Shown one piece after another: positions 1-13,043 of a DNA stretch of 64,000 nucleotides. The stretch spans positions 622,913,740 through 622,977,739 of the forward strand of contig NC_081415.1 in NCBI RefSeq assembly GCF_030272615.1. The letters are read 5' to 3'. The position numbers were made by a program, and so were the translations under genes. The first letter of the stretch is position 1. Every line of letters starts with the position of its first letter. The notes beneath the pieces are model-generated. The model worked only from the letters and a program-made list of their open reading frames with translations. It was not told where the DNA came from and did no database searches. Source of the stretch: Cryptomeria japonica. Lineage: Eukaryota; Streptophyta; Pinopsida; Cupressales; Cupressaceae.

Positions 1-992
1 GTCTCTTTTGGACTTCGGGTCTTTATGTTTGCAAATTGGAAAATTATCTTTCCTGGTCGGCCTAAGGTCGGGAAAATCAGTCTATCAGCCCTAAATGACA
101 AGTATATAAACTACATTTTCCTCTCTCATTTGGGGAGATACATACATGACGGAAAAAGCGTGGAAACTATACTCAAGCATTCAAGCATTCAAGCATTCCT
201 TCAAGCAATTGATCATTTCAAGTCTCCATTCAAGGCTAAGTGTTGCATTCAAGACAAGGATTCAACCATTGAAGAGGAGATCACTTACAACATACTACTA
301 CAACATACAACATACAACATCTATACCTTCGCACATAAGGATACAAACATCCTTACAACAAGGTATTAGTACTTGTTTTACATTACAGACATTTACATTT
401 ACAACATTGCTCATTTCTTGGTTAATTCCAAAACCGGGGTTTGACCTAAAGGCAAACCCCTAATCCCTAACCCCCCAATCGTCTTCGCTTTTCTATGTGT
501 AGGTTGCAGGTACGCAGCTGAAATTGAAGATCTGGAATCCTTGTGTAGAGACGAACAGATCCCCCTTCGTTTTGCGGATTTTTCGGAGGACCGTGGCGCT
601 CGGGCGCCATCGTCCCGACAACTTTCGCTCAAATTTGCAGGACAGCACCGTATCGACATTTTACTGCTAATTCCAGGTCCGCAGCTTCATACTGTATTCC
701 TATCTCAGTTTATAAGAGAATCTTTCTCACTTTCTATGCATTCCTAGCTAAGTTCTTCTATGCACATTCTTTACAAAAGAGGGTAGCCTTGCTGTCATAA
801 CCCTTGAAACTCATTTAGCATCCAATCTTGCATTGCGTGGGATTGGATCTTGTGGGTTTCAACCCCTCTTTTGAATGTAAAGTCTCTCCCCTAAGTGAAA
901 ACCATCAACCCTAGAGTGAATCTCCCTTCTCTCTCCTTGGAGTTGGAAGAGGGGAGAGCAACTAGGGTTCGATCGCGATTTTCCGCTTTACA
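1..992 (+). mobile_element. LTR of TR-GAG-like Ty3 element (left part outside window)
   Basis: This stretch matches, in reverse orientation, the LTRs at 36398-37607 and 42985-44218. It ends with the same CCGCTTTACA terminus at 992. Those LTRs are 1210-1234 bp, so roughly 240 bp lie left of the window. Immediately after 992 a copia integrase reading frame continues (Gly-Arg-Ser-Pro followed by a Lys-Ile-Phe-Gly-Ser motif), so the LTR interrupts that gene. Only one junction is visible. It may therefore be a solo LTR or the 3' LTR of a longer element, and the target duplication cannot be checked. Short ORFs inside are not genes. Confidence 0.85.
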
Positions 993-3010
993 GGAAGATC
1001 ACCCGCTGTTAGCTATTTTAAGATATTTGGTAGCAAATATTTTATTAAAAGAGGTGATTACATTAGCAAGTTTGAAGCTAAGAGTGATGAAGGCATATTT
1101 ATTGGCTATTCCACCAAGAGTAAGGCCTATAAATGCTTTAATAACGGGACACAGAGAATTGTTGAGAGCATTGATGTTTGAGTAGATGAATGTTCTAAAG
1201 TCTCAGAGGGAATCAGTTCAGAGAAAAAGGATGAAGATCCTTGCATTTTTCTTTTGGAACTTGAAACTATTAAAATAGAAACTAGTAAAGCAAATTCTGA
1301 TACACCTGTTCAACTAGAACAAATAAATTTAGAAGCTGAACTTGAAGAGAATGATCATGTTATTCATAGGTATGTGAGACTGAACCATAGTCTTGAACAA
1401 ATTATTGGGGATACGGATGCTAGAGTACTAACTAGAAGAAGAATAAGAGAGAATTCTTGCATGATCTCCACCATTGAACCTAGAAGTGCTAAGGAGGAAT
1501 TTGGTGATGATTATTGGGTTAAAGCTATGGAGAAGGAATTAGATCAAATTGAGCAGAACAAAACTTGGACCCTAGTACCCCGACCGGTAAATAAGAATGT
1601 TATAGGTACTAAATGGGTATTCAGAAAAAAGTTAAATGAAATGGTGTTGTAGTTCACAACAAGGAAAGATTAGTCTGCAAGGGTTATGCACAAGAAGAAG
1701 GAGAAGATTATGGTGAAACTTTTGTACCAATAGCAAGAATGGAAGGTGTCAGAACTTTAATTACATTTGCAGCCCATAACAAATTCAAGGTATACCAGAT
1801 GGATGTTAAGTCTGCATTTTTGAATGGGATATTGCATGAAGAGGTATACATAGAGCAACCAAATGGTTATGCTTTGACAGATGAGAAAGACATGGCATGC
1901 AGATTGCATAAAGCTTTGTATGGATTAAAGTAGGCACCCAAAGCATGGTATGAATGAATTCATGCACATCTGATGAAGATAGGATTTGCAAGAACCAGTG
2001 ATGATAGTAATATTTATCTCAAGTCTGAAGGAGATGAATTACTGGTCAGTGTAGTATTTGTTGATGATATTATTTTTGGAGGTAATTATGTCATGAGAAA
2101 TAGTTTTGCAGATGAAATGAAAAATGAGTTTGAAATATCTTTAGTAGGGGAAATAATTTTTTTCATAGGCTTGCAGATGCAACAAATGAAGAATGGTATT
2201 TTCATTACTCAATCTAAGTATGTGAAAGAGGTTTTGAAGAATTTTGGCATGAGTGACTGTAAACTAGTTGGAACACGAATGGTTATAGGTTGTAAGTTAT
2301 CCAAGGAAGATGAATCTAAGTCTATTGATGAAAAGGAATACAGGTCAATGATTGGAAAATTACACTATGTTGTTCAGAGCAGACCGGATATTGCCCATGC
2401 TATTGGTATAGTTGCAAGATGCCAGAAGAATCCAAAGGAGACACACCTGATAGCAACCAAGATAATTTTTAGGTATCTGAAAGGTATTGTTGACTATGGA
2501 TCATGGTATCCATATGGAGGAAACTTTGATTTGAAGGCATACACAGATGCTGATTGGGCAAGAAATGTTGATGACCGGAAAAGCACTACCGGTGGAGCAT
2601 TCTTTCTAGGAGGAAGGCTTGTTTGATGGAGTAATAAGAAGCATAGTTGTACTTCAAAATCTACTACTGAAGGTGAGTATGTTGTAGCTTATATGAATTG
2701 CACACAGGCTATTTGGATGAGGCACATTTTGGAAGGTTTTAAGATGAAAATCTCAGAACCTATAAAGATTTTATGTGATAATATAAGTGCCATTAATATT
2801 TCTAAGAATCCTGTTTTGCACGTACGAACCAAGCACATTGAATTGAAGTATCACTTTTTGAGGGAAAAAGTTCAAAGTAAAGATGTTATCTTAGAGCATG
2901 TTTCTACCAAGGAACAACTTGTAGATATTTTTACCAAACCTCTGCCTAAGACCACTTTTGAGTATCTTAGAAGTCAATTGGGGTTTGTCCCTCTTCATGA
3001 AGTTAGTTGA
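993..3010 (+). pseudogene. copia pol fragment: integrase C-terminus, reverse transcriptase, RNase H
   Basis: The frame reads through the integrase C-terminal region (about 1000-1250), then the RT core with WTLVPRP and GTKWVFRKK (about 1560-1630), DVKSAFLNG (about 1803), LYGLK (about 1918) and the FVDD catalytic motif (about 2056). RNase H follows with TDADWA (about 2543), and the usual C-terminal KPLPKTTF motif is near 2937. It is broken by a frameshift between about 1650 and 1740 and by in-frame stops at 1931, about 1955 and 2624. The stop at 1931 falls where family members have Gln, which fits a CAG-to-TAG change. It cannot encode a working polyprotein. The family is certain from motif order; the copia sub-lineage is not assigned. 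Confidence 0.92.
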
Positions 3011-3364
3011 GCATGATGTTGATTGCATCACTCCCTAAATTACTTACAAATCTTAGAAGGATTGATGTAAAAGTGGATGTATTCCATAGGGGGAGCATAA
3101 AGTTGTAGTATGTTGTTGATGCACAATGAAATTTTAATATTACATGTTTTACTTTTAGTTTGGTATTATTGTCAAAGGGGGAGAAGAATTATGTGATTAG
3201 GAGAAGAATCATGTGATTATGGAAAAGGGAAACCAATGATAGGATGAAGACAAACAAAGCATGATGAATATTTGGTAATGTAAACCACAATTCCTATTCA
3301 CCAATTCACAACAACAATCAGAGGTGTTGATATTTGTATTGCCATCAATGCCAAAAGGGGCGAT

Positions 3365-4809
3365 TGTTGGCATCTGCATGAATATTGCATTAATGATATG
3401 TTATGTTGTCATTGATGTCAAATTGAACCAGTAATGGTATTTATGATATTACTGATATTGTTATTATTTATATTGTCTTATAACTGGTAGGAAGATCTTT
3501 GTGGAAGATGTTGTAAATTGATATGTAAGTTTGTGAGTTGAACTGGTAACCGGTGTATAAGGTTAAACCTTTTCTATGTTATGTAATTGGTAAACCTTAC
3601 TAGTTGTTTTTTTGTTAAACCCTAACCGATTAAGTTTTCTGAAATGGTTATGTTGGTTTATTATCTAATGAGCAGTAATGATGGAGACATGTGAGATCAT
3701 TGTAAGAAGATAAGTTCAGATTGTTTTCGCGTGCTTTTTTGATTGTCTAGGTAATGAGAAAAGTGGATTGCATCTAATGCAAAGCGTGTGATGAGTTACA
3801 AGTTCGATGAAGTGGTGATCATGGAGCAGTTGGAATTTTCTTAAAGAATGTGTATAGATTGCTATGTAAATCCAATGGTCACACTTGAACCAATTTTTTT
3901 GTAATCTCTATGAGAGAATTAGGTTTTTGTTTGTTACCGACCTAATTGATTTGTATTTAAGGTTGATGAAGTTGTTTTCTTAAGTGTTGGCAGAAATCAG
4001 TTGAGTGTGTGGTTGCCTAACTGGAGAATGGATTTGCAGTTTGAGTAAAGGCAAATTGAAGCTTAAAAGGGTCTGATCAAGCAAATGTAGTGCTATTTAG
4101 ACAGATCAAGAAAAACCTGTTGTCTTCTAACAATTACAGTAGAATTAAAATACCCTAACCGGGTAAGCTCTAACAATCTTGGTTACTTCTTAAATCCTCA
4201 AACAAGGTGGTCAATTAGCTTGGATTATCAAATCCTCTACCGAAGTCACTCCTAACAGGGTCTTTTATTTTTATCAAGGCATTTTGTAAATCTCTTAACT
4301 GGGTGATTCCTAATAGGATTAGTTCTTAACACGACTTATTGTAAAATCTTTAACAGGATTGGCTCCTAATAGGGCAAACTTCAGAAGAGTTCAGATAGCT
4401 ATCTTGTGAGTCTCATCTCACCGTGGTTTTTACCTATTTGGGTTTTCCATGTATAAACATTTGTGTCATGTGGTGAATGTTTTTGTGGTTATGATCTTAT
4501 TTGTTGATTTGATTAACTTTTGATAAGGCATGATAACTGGAAGCATTGAGAGATGGAGTGTGTTAATATATGATCAAGCATTTGGATGTTTACAAGATTA
4601 AAGTTGTTTATTGTTAAGTTGCTATAATAGTTAACCAGTTGATGTTGAGTATTCGTATGAGTATTGATCTTGACAGTGATAATTTATTGATAAGTTTACT
4701 TTGTGAGTTTGAGTTTGATATTGGGAAGTTTGTTTCAGTTTTTCAATTTATTGATTCACCCCACCCTCTCAGTAATCTACCAGATACTTATTCTTTCATC
4801 ATACCATCG
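3365..4809 (+). repeat. 3' LTR of copia element 1
   Basis: The LTR begins TGTTGGCATC after a polypurine tract and is about 1.44 kb, close to the 1411 and 1413 bp LTRs of element A. It contains the core block shared by the copia LTRs in this window (about 4400-4455, GTGGTTTTTACC then TTTGGGTTTTCCA) and the terminal 'attcacccc' block near 4755. The expected end ...CATCA reads ...CATCG, so the right edge is uncertain by a few bases because it abuts a minisatellite that starts GGGATCT. Confidence 0.8.
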
Positions 4810-5240
4810 GGATCTCGAATTAGGATGTCTTAAGGGGATCTCTAATTGGGATGGCTTAAGGGGATCTAATTAGGATGGCTTGAGGGGACATCACATTGGG
4901 ATGGCTTAAGGGGATATAAAATTAGGATGTCTTAAAGGGATCTAGAATTAAGATGGCTTAAGGGAATGTCTAATTGGGATAGATTAAGGGGATCTAATTA
5001 GGATGGCATAATGGAATTTAATTAGAATGGATTAAGGGGACATCTAATTAGGATGGCTTATGTGGACCTAGAATTAGGATGGCTTAAGGGGATCTCTAAT
5101 TGGGTTGGCTTAAGGGGATCTAATTGGGGTGGCTTAAGGTGATCTAATTAGGGTGGCTTAAGGGGATCTAGAATTAGGATAGATTAAGGGGATCTAGAAT
5201 TAGGATGGCTTAAAGGGATATCTAATTAGGATGGATTAAT
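4807..5240. repeat. Minisatellite, about 16 units of 24-27 bp
   Basis: Degenerate tandem units follow the pattern GGGATCT(AG)AATTAGGATGGCTTAAG. Unit length varies because the part between GGGAT and AATT is 2-7 bases. The array starts exactly where the copia LTR ends. No coding potential is seen. Confidence 0.9.
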
Positions 5241-5550
5241 GTCTCTCTTTATCCTTCACACTCTCTCTATCTCTTTTTCTCTCTCTCTATCCTTCTCTAG
5301 ATAGGTCCTCTCTCTCTATCCTTCTCTCTAAGGTCCTCTTGCTTTCTTTCTCTCTATCCTTCTCTAGATAGGTCCTCTCTCTTGAGATAAGTCTTTTTAA
5401 ATCTCCTTCTCTCTCTCTTGACTTAAGTATGTCTTTTTTTAAAGCTCTTTCTTTTTGTCTGTCAAGGTTAGATCTCTAAGGTCCTCTCTTTCTCTTGAAT
5501 AGTTTAAAAAATATATTTTTCTCTCTATTAAATTTTGGGCGTAGAAGGGG
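5241..5550. repeat. Pyrimidine-rich (CT) tract
   Basis: Runs of CTCTCT are mixed with a repeated phrase CTATCCTTCTCTAGATAGG, which occurs twice (about 5287 and 5355) plus a partial copy. This is simple-sequence DNA next to the minisatellite and holds no gene. The following 5551-5608 is unremarkable. Confidence 0.8.
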
Positions 5551-5608
5551 CTCAACAAGGAGAAAGTCTTAAGTAGGAGTCAATCAAAATTTACATATTA
5601 GAGAAAAG

Positions 5609-6736
5609 TGTTCGAATAAAGGAACATTGAGAGGGGGGGGGGGGGGGTGAATCAGTGTTCTACAATTTTTAACATTCTTCACTTGTTCTTTCAACCACTT
5701 AATGCAACTGAACAAAAGAGAGATCCAGAAACACAAAGTAATAAGAAACAACACTATAACACCAATATTTATACGTGGAAAACACGGTTAAGGGAAAAAC
5801 CACGATGGGGATGAGACCCACAATATAAATATACTCTGTTAGAAGAATATGAATATTACATTGGGAATGGACATGCATTCAGGCACACTGCCTAGAGCTC
5901 ACCGCTCAAAAGAAAGAAGGGAAACAACCCCATAAGGCTCACTGCCTTACAAAATATTTTACAAAAGACAATTGGAATGTCTGAACTAAAAAAAGAGAAT
6001 CTATAAATGCCAAGGTATAGTTCCAGTTAAGTACAAAACTCTTGATCTCACATTCCTCTATTTTGTTGTTCTTCAATATTCTGGAGCAGAAATCCTTCAC
6101 TTGCACATGTGAAACTACACACAATCGATCACTAACACTTTCCACACATCAACCAATACATAAAATGATCATATCCATCTATCTTTTATATCCGCAACAT
6201 CAAATTAGATCTTCTACATATTGACTTCTAGAATACTATATAAATGATGAAACATGCATACAAAGTTGGCTTAATCCGAACTCTAATGCATATGTAGAGC
6301 AAAAGGAATTGTCCACACACTTCCCAGATGTCAGCTAAATATCATCGAACACAAAAAAATCACCAAAATAGCTACAACAATTGTATACAATGATCCACTA
6401 TGCAAGTCGACCATACAACATTGTTCAACCTGAGAACTTGTACATCAGATCTTCCAAATCACTCAAGAATCAACATTGGAGGCTAATATTTAGGAATAAG
6501 GTACTCTAGGCATCTAACTAACATAATTTAGCTCCACAACACGAAATATTCAACAAAAATGAAACGCCAACCAAAATATTGTACTCTATCGGATGTCCTA
6601 TTCTAGTTCACCGGACTAGGACCAATCTACAATCTGACTTCCGATATAATAAAATTGATCACTGTGGATGGGACCACGGAATTGGGTTTCCATCAATGAC
6701 AAAACTAAATCATCTATGCAGTGTCACTTGCCAACA
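5609..6736 (-). repeat. Degraded copia-type LTR, probably solo
   Basis: The left end TGTTCGAATAAAGGAACATTGAGAG aligns with the left end of the solo LTR at 51241. The right end is CTTGCCAACA, so the termini are inverted TGTT(C/G)G and CCAACA. The shared copia LTR core is present in reverse (about 5772-5815, TACGTGGAAAAC then AAAAACCACG), as is the G-run followed by TGAATCAGTG (about 5632-5656). No primer-binding site or polypurine tract is seen on either side, which argues for a solo LTR. Flanking pentamers (AAAAG and CAAAC) do not match, so the target duplication has decayed or an edge is misplaced. Confidence 0.7.
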
Positions 6737-6741
6737 CAAAC

Positions 6742-9360
6742 ATGGCTAGAGAACACATAGTTGAAGATATGGAGGAGGCCCAAGTTCAAACAATGCATGT
6801 TGAAGAGGGGTTAGGTTCTCTTCCTTCTATACCAATGGATGAGCATATGAATCTAGATAAAGAGTTGAACAAAATATTTTCTTATAGAGATTTAGATGAT
6901 TTGCTTGAAATAAATTTGGGGAAATTGAGATGTTATGCCGAACAACCTAGAAATACTAGTAGGAGGTCAATGACTAAATTTGTAAAGGAAATAATCAATT
7001 CTCATGTCAATCATCTTGGTACACTTGATCAAACCCAAATTTAATCACTTTTACTTCTTTGTAATGAGTTGAAAGAGCCATTACAATTGTTGGGTGTATA
7101 TTCAACATTGAAAAAGAAGAAAGCTTCATGCCCAGAAAAAGATATTGTTGAAATGTTAAAAAAGGTTTAGATTCCATTGGCAAAGGATCCTGACTAGTGC
7201 ATAAGACTATTTAAAGAAGTGTGATGTTGACATTTTGTTTAAGTGAAAATCCCAAGAAAAAGACAAATATCTTCACTTTCGACTACAATTGGTTTCAATA
7301 GAAAGATACTAACAAAATATGTGAAAAGGAGAAAGGTTTTGGATGACAGTTCAGAAGGCAATCAAGCAATTTTGTGTAGAGCTCCCTGTTCTAAAAAAAT
7401 TGAAGATGTTTTTGGGAAGTTGATCTCAAACTTTTGGAATGATCAATATCCATCCATCATCAAATAGTAGATATGCTATTAGACACAAGATTGGACCATG
7501 ACCATCATACAAAATAATGGCTAGGCACAACAATGAGATGCATGTGAACTTTTGTAATTTGAATCCTCATATAAATATTCGGCAGACAATGTTTGAAAGG
7601 TTAAATCCATATTATGTGAAGATAAACAATGTTTTTGAAACATTTTGTTGTCATTATAATATCGAATTTGATCTCTACTATTAGGTGCTTCAAAAGATGA
7701 GAGAAGAAAGTGATGGTTTTCAAAATGCACCTCCTAAATGTGTAAGTCAATTCATAGAATCCATCTTATGTGATAAATATGATGATGATAATGCAATTAG
7801 TCAAATAAACTACATAAAAAGACTTTGTAAAAAATATCAAAATTTGGCTAAAATGTCTTTAATAAATGAAGATACTGATCCAACAAAGACAATAAATTAC
7901 AATAGTTACAAGTATGTAAAGTGTCAAACAAATTTTGGGAAGGAATCCACAAGGTTAAACTATGTAGAAGAGGAGATAACTATTGGAACATTTATGACAT
8001 TGTTTCAAAAATTGATACAATCATACATACATCACATGCCTTTTTTTCTACATGGCAAGCACAATAGTTTCAAACATTAAGAGATACTTTCCCGACTAGA
8101 ACAGTTCTATCAATAGTTGACTTTGCATAAAATCACTCTTGTGTACATCAAAAAGAGACTCAATCAGAATATTACTTTTACAAGTAGATCACTATTATGG
8201 TGCATGTATGTATGTGCAATTTTATTTGGATGGTGTTGACAATACATATGATGAACAAATCATTAAGAAATAATATCACTTTTATATTAGTGATGATAAA
8301 GAGTATGACACACTTTTTGTACAACATTGCTTTGCGATTTTGTTTGAGATTTTGGCAAGTAGGGGTATAAAAATTGAAAAGCATTTTCTATGGTTAGATG
8401 GATGTGCAACAAAATTCAAATCATCGTGAAAATTTTATGCACTATGCAGATATCATCAAAATTGGAAAATACCACATGCTTGGAGTTTCTTTAAGAGTGG
8501 GCATCGAAAGGATGAACATGATGGTGCATGAGCTTACATCAAATGTGCTCTAGGAACATATCAAATGAGTTATTTGGGATATCATATAGATGATGCACAT
8601 GATGTTATTGAATGGTGTAAGAAACACTTTGCATCAAATGAGGTCAGCACATCTTTAGGAATAAACTGATACATTCCACATAGAGTGTTTTGGGAGATAT
8701 CAAGTATGTATAAATTACATTTGAATTTTATTCACTTTAAATTTTAAATGAATATCAAGTTTTATATTATTTTTTAATTTTAAATGAATTTTAAATTTTA
8801 AATTTTTAATTATATATATGTAATATAATTTTTACATCTCTAGGTGTGGATAAAAGATCAATGCATGGATGCAAGAGGGTAGAGAAAACAAGATCTTTGC
8901 ATTATGTCATGATTTCAGATAATTGCCCTTGATGGATATTGTACAGAAGGGATTACTCTTGTTTTTGTGATGAGTGAATTGTGGAAAAATCTTACGCATG
9001 GAACAACCAACAACGTGGATATGTTAGTGGATGGAATTTGGTGTCACTAGTCATTTCTGACACATACGATGAAGATGTGGATGAAAGCCTTGAATACATT
9101 CTTTTTATTTCAGTTGATTATGACCGTATTTCAAGATTGATTAGAAAAAGGTACACATGTACATACTCAATAAATTTAACACAATGTAGTTATTTAAAGT
9201 TTTGTAAATTCTGATGAGTTTTGTTTTACAGGGCTTTCTCCGATTTGTGAGAGACTTCATTTTATTGCATTGAATTTGTATTGTACATGGGTACTTAAAA
9301 TGGCTTTGTTGTTGGGACCCAAATTGTATCTTGTCATCACATTGCATAATTTTTTTTTCC
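6742..9360 (+). pseudogene. Multi-exon transposase-like pseudogene, unnamed family
   Basis: Fragments in several frames make one degraded gene. The N-terminal part (6742-7467) is unlike any family I know. A middle part (about 7685-8080) is followed by Asp-Phe-Ala (about 8118), then the hallmark FLWLDGCATKFKSS (about 8390-8430) and SFFKSGHRKDEHDGA (about 8488-8530). This D...DGCxxxFK...FFxxxHxKxxxDG arrangement is known from uncharacterised transposon proteins of plants and animals and looks like a DDE-type active site. Two introns with GT/AG ends can be placed at 8704-8843 and 9151-9231. Many stops and frameshifts make it nonfunctional. I cannot name the superfamily, and terminal inverted repeats were not found. 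Confidence 0.6.
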
Positions 9361-9382
9361 CTAAGTTGCACTCAAGGGGGGG

Positions 9383-9700
9383 TGTTGGAGTAAATGATGT
9401 CTTACCCATTTAGATATGCTTAAGCTTGACTTAGGCAGCCAACATAATAGTTTATTAGATATTAATTGTATTTAGGTGCATATTATTTAATAATGTTTAG
9501 GGTGCATTTAATATTTGTTGCTAGTAGTTGGATGCCAGTTATCTTTACTTGGTCTCTAATTACCTTTGTAAGCAAGGCATATGTACATATTTCATTATGT
9601 CAATTTCAATTCCTCTATCTCATTGGTGAAATAGTATCACGCTTCTCTCATGTGTGTGAAGGTGTGTTTATTGTTTGTTCTCTTGGGTTTGATGGTCATC
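9383..9700 (+). repeat. Possible LTR start (weak)
   Basis: A purine run CTCAAGGGGGGG is followed at once by TGTTGGAGTAAATG, which resembles a polypurine tract plus an LTR 5' end. No second copy is present in the window and the right edge is not identifiable, so the end given is a guess. Confidence 0.3.
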
Positions 9701-12616
9701 ACCAATAATTAGGTCTTAATACATATACAAATGAACATGTAAACTACAAAAATATAATGATAAAAAAATAGAAATCTACAAAGCTCAAAATTGGTGGTTA
9801 GATTTTCTAGGTGCCATAGTCTTGGCTAGTGTCTAGGTGAAATGAGTGTCAGATGTAGTCTCATGAGCCTTCAAACTACTTTCCCTCCAAAATTTAGGTC
9901 AAATTACTAAGACTATGGCAATAGGCACCATAGACCAGACATTTTTTTGCTGAAATTTTTGTGGCAATCCCTATCTTAGTCTGCTTTATCTTCTGGTACC
10001 TGTAAGTTGGGTCTAAAACCTACATTTAATTACAAATGCACAAAAGGGAAGGAAAGTGGTGTTGTGGTCATATAGGGGCTTTCATCAATCAAGCCCTCGT
10101 TTTGGTGATTTCCACCTCCAAGATAGCTAAGTTGGATCTAAAACAAAAGTGTGTGCTTTCAACCTTAAGTTTATCTAAGATTGTCATAAACATATATACA
10201 TAAACACGCATTAGCCCTTTGATTGTATTGCTGAAGTCTTTGGACTGGATAAATTTTAACCCCTTCGATTATAAATAAAATAGTATAATTAAAGAATATT
10301 CAATGAAAAAATTCTACAATTATAATCAATTATTTTAGAATTCAATAGAAAAAACATAAATCCAGGTAAAAATATAGATTGAAATCGATGTATATTAATA
10401 TGTAATTATATAATTGATAGACTAGAAAAAATGATACTATCATATAGACATTTAATAGTTTTTATATAGATAACATTCATCTATAATATTGAAAGTTTTG
10501 TTAATATAATAAGAAAGTAATAAAAATATTATATTTTATTTATATTAGACATGACTTATACAATAATGATATGAAATTTTATGAATAAAATACATTTATA
10601 TTTTGAAACCAAAGTCATATAGATTTTATATATTTATTTTATTAAATTTATATTAAAAAAGTCAAGTGAGAAAATATAATTTAAAAAAACTATTTATTAA
10701 GTCATTACAATTTCTTAATAACTAAATAGTAACATAATATTTTATAATTGTAAAATTGTCAAATCATCACTATGGAAAATGAAGGGGAGAAAGCCAACAT
10801 CCGCGTATAAGGGAAATACCAAAATGGTTCGCAACTTCCCCCACCCACGTGCTCCCCATCTTCCTCGTTTTCAATGCTATTTTTAGGTATTTAGAATGGT
10901 TGCTAGATCATATTTAGAAGGATCAAAATTAAATAAAAAAAAATTGAGTTGCTCTTAGGCTTGGAATTAATTAAAAAATAAATAAAAGTATATATGTGAA
11001 GGTTCATAGTTGTAATGAAGTGTTTTTCTTATAATTTTATTTCTAATAAATAGTTTTTGGAGCTGGAGTTGACAAGAAATAATGTTATTTTTTTAAAATA
11101 AATATAGAATTTAAAATAAATAGAGTATCTGATTTGAATTTTGATAATAGATTGATTTATTTCAAAGATATTGATAATTGATCCATTAATGTATTGAAAT
11201 TAGGTTTTTTGTTTAGATTAATATTTTTTAAATTTATGATTGTATTTTTTTAGACTAGATCTATATTAATTGAATTGAAATCTATGCCTACATTTATAGA
11301 AGTAAATTGGTGTGCATGATTGAACCTAGACTTACATAATATTAATTGATAGGAAATTGATGATTATAGGATAGATCCACCTTAACTCATAGTTGTGTTT
11401 GAAGTACGCTGGTGCCCATAGACATTACTTGTTAACTTACTAATTAAGGGTCATATTATCCTTAGTTAGGATCCTAAGTAGTCTAAAATAAAAAAATAAA
11501 CTATGTTAAAGAGAGCTAACAAGAGTTTAATATTCTTAAGATCATGACACAAGAAGATGATGTTGTTATAATGTTGTATACTACTATAATAATTCTTGGA
11601 TGATAAATCATAAATAATGTAAATGAACTAGAGTTAGTCCTTAAATTAACCCATCTCATGTTATTTGAAATAAGTTTCTCTTTAGGTAGCTCACAATCAC
11701 TCTTAAGGGAGGGAATATTTGGTTGAAATTAAGAAATTAAAAATTGAAAGTGCAAGGTTCAAATCCACATACACAAAAATTTAGAATTGTGTCTAAATTA
11801 TATAGGTGAGTGATAATGATGATAGACTAAAATAATTATATTTGCCAAGTTCCATGCAAAATACACAACTACCACACTATAAATTTAGAAATGATAACCT
11901 AGTCAAAGTTGGCCCTAAACATATGTGAAAAAGAAAAGAGATATGATTTTCACTTTGCAACAATAAAAAATATTTTGTATAAAGAACCTACAGAATATAA
12001 ATTTAAATCATATAAATTGAATAAGAACCTTTAATGCAATAAACATAAGATGATACACCCAAAGGATGATTTGGTGGATTGTCCCAAGGATGAGAATTAG
12101 CCCCCTCAAATGGATTTCCTATTGTAATATTAAGAACCATACAAAAAAGTACAAAAGGCATAATGGTACTAATTTCATGACCACACTAAGCTAAATAGGT
12201 CCACATAAAATGACCAAAAAACTTACCACATAGTAAGAGTGTCAAATAATCTTGGAGGATTCATTGAGCTAAGTGCTTATAATAAAACCCAAATCACCCT
12301 CATTGATTATAGAAACTATGAGGGTAATTCTCAAGTATATATGACACTATAGCACCTCCAAAATGATGTAAGAGACACAAATTTCTATATTGTCTTTGGT
12401 ATATGCCACATATATGCTCTAACTGATTGTACCATAATTTGTAAAGAAAAACTATTTTTCGCAAGAATCCCTCACACAATATTTTGTACTTCCTACCATA
12501 TATTTTTTAGGGTTCACCACACCTAAAGTAATCATCTATATTTCATCACCCAACTCATTGCATCATCATAAATGAGGTTCTATAGTTTAGGTTATAACTA
12601 TTAACAAAACAACCAA
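9701..12616. other. AT-rich noncoding DNA
   Basis: No ORF with protein-like composition, no RNA gene and no clear repeat is seen. The stretch 10250-10760 is extremely AT-rich. A short GC-richer patch lies at about 10780-10870 (includes CCCACGTGCTCC, with a CACGTG E-box). I see no gene attached to it. Confidence 0.6.
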
Positions 12617-12999
12617 GTTTGGGGTGACGAAGGGTAATCCAGGTCCGATAGGTTGTGGGGGAGTGCTGAGGAATGATAATGGTGCATTTATTTTAGTGGT
12701 GGTGTCTATCTTTGGGAAGTCAGACTAATCACCTTGCCGAAGTTGTTTCTTCCTACCATGGTTTGAGCCTGGCCTCTCAGTTGAATTACAAAAATGTTTG
12801 GCTCGAAGGGGATTCTAAGAATATAATTCAATGTCTTAAGGGGTCCCAATATCCTTCATGGACTACCCAAAATTGGATAAGGGAAGCCTTCAATATTATT
12901 GAGTCATTTGCTAATTATATCATTTCCAATGATTTTAGGGAGGTCAATTGTGTTGCTGATTATTTTGCTAACGTGGGTATCCTAAGCAATGCCAAATAA
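12617..12999 (+). pseudogene. RNase H domain relic, LINE type
   Basis: The translation begins with a KGNPGPIGCGGVLRN motif, the usual start of the plant LINE-type RNase H (RVT_3) fold. It continues through HLAE (conserved Glu), WLEGDSKNII (conserved Asp) and REVNCVADYFAN (C-terminal helix). A one-base shift near 12710 separates the first strand from the rest, and the first catalytic Asp (normally FDG) reads FGV. No RT domain precedes it, so it is a 5'-truncated LINE or an isolated RNase H relic. Confidence 0.7.
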
Positions 13000-13043
13000 T
13001 TGTGGACCAAGGAAGATATTTTTCCATCAAATGTTATGGATTT

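Larger units (their letters stand above)
993..4809 (+). mobile_element. Decayed Ty1/copia element 1, 3' half (integrase end, RT, RNase H, 3' LTR)
   Basis: The order integrase C-terminus, reverse transcriptase, RNase H, untranslated tail, polypurine tract and LTR is the normal 3' half of a Ty1/copia element. The 5' half lies left of the LTR at 1-992. It belongs to the same family as element A (13707-28743): both pol proteins share the TRRRIRE and SCMISTIEPR stretches, and both LTRs begin TGTTGGCAT. The tail at 3011-3364 is noncoding and holds the phrase 'caaagggggagaag' and a polypurine tract (AAAAGGGGCGAT) directly before the LTR. Confidence 0.9.

Noticed and set aside
9383-9700. Second full LTR element at 9.4 kb
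   Set aside because: Only a possible polypurine tract and LTR start are visible; no partner LTR, primer site or coding region, so it is kept only as a weak feature.
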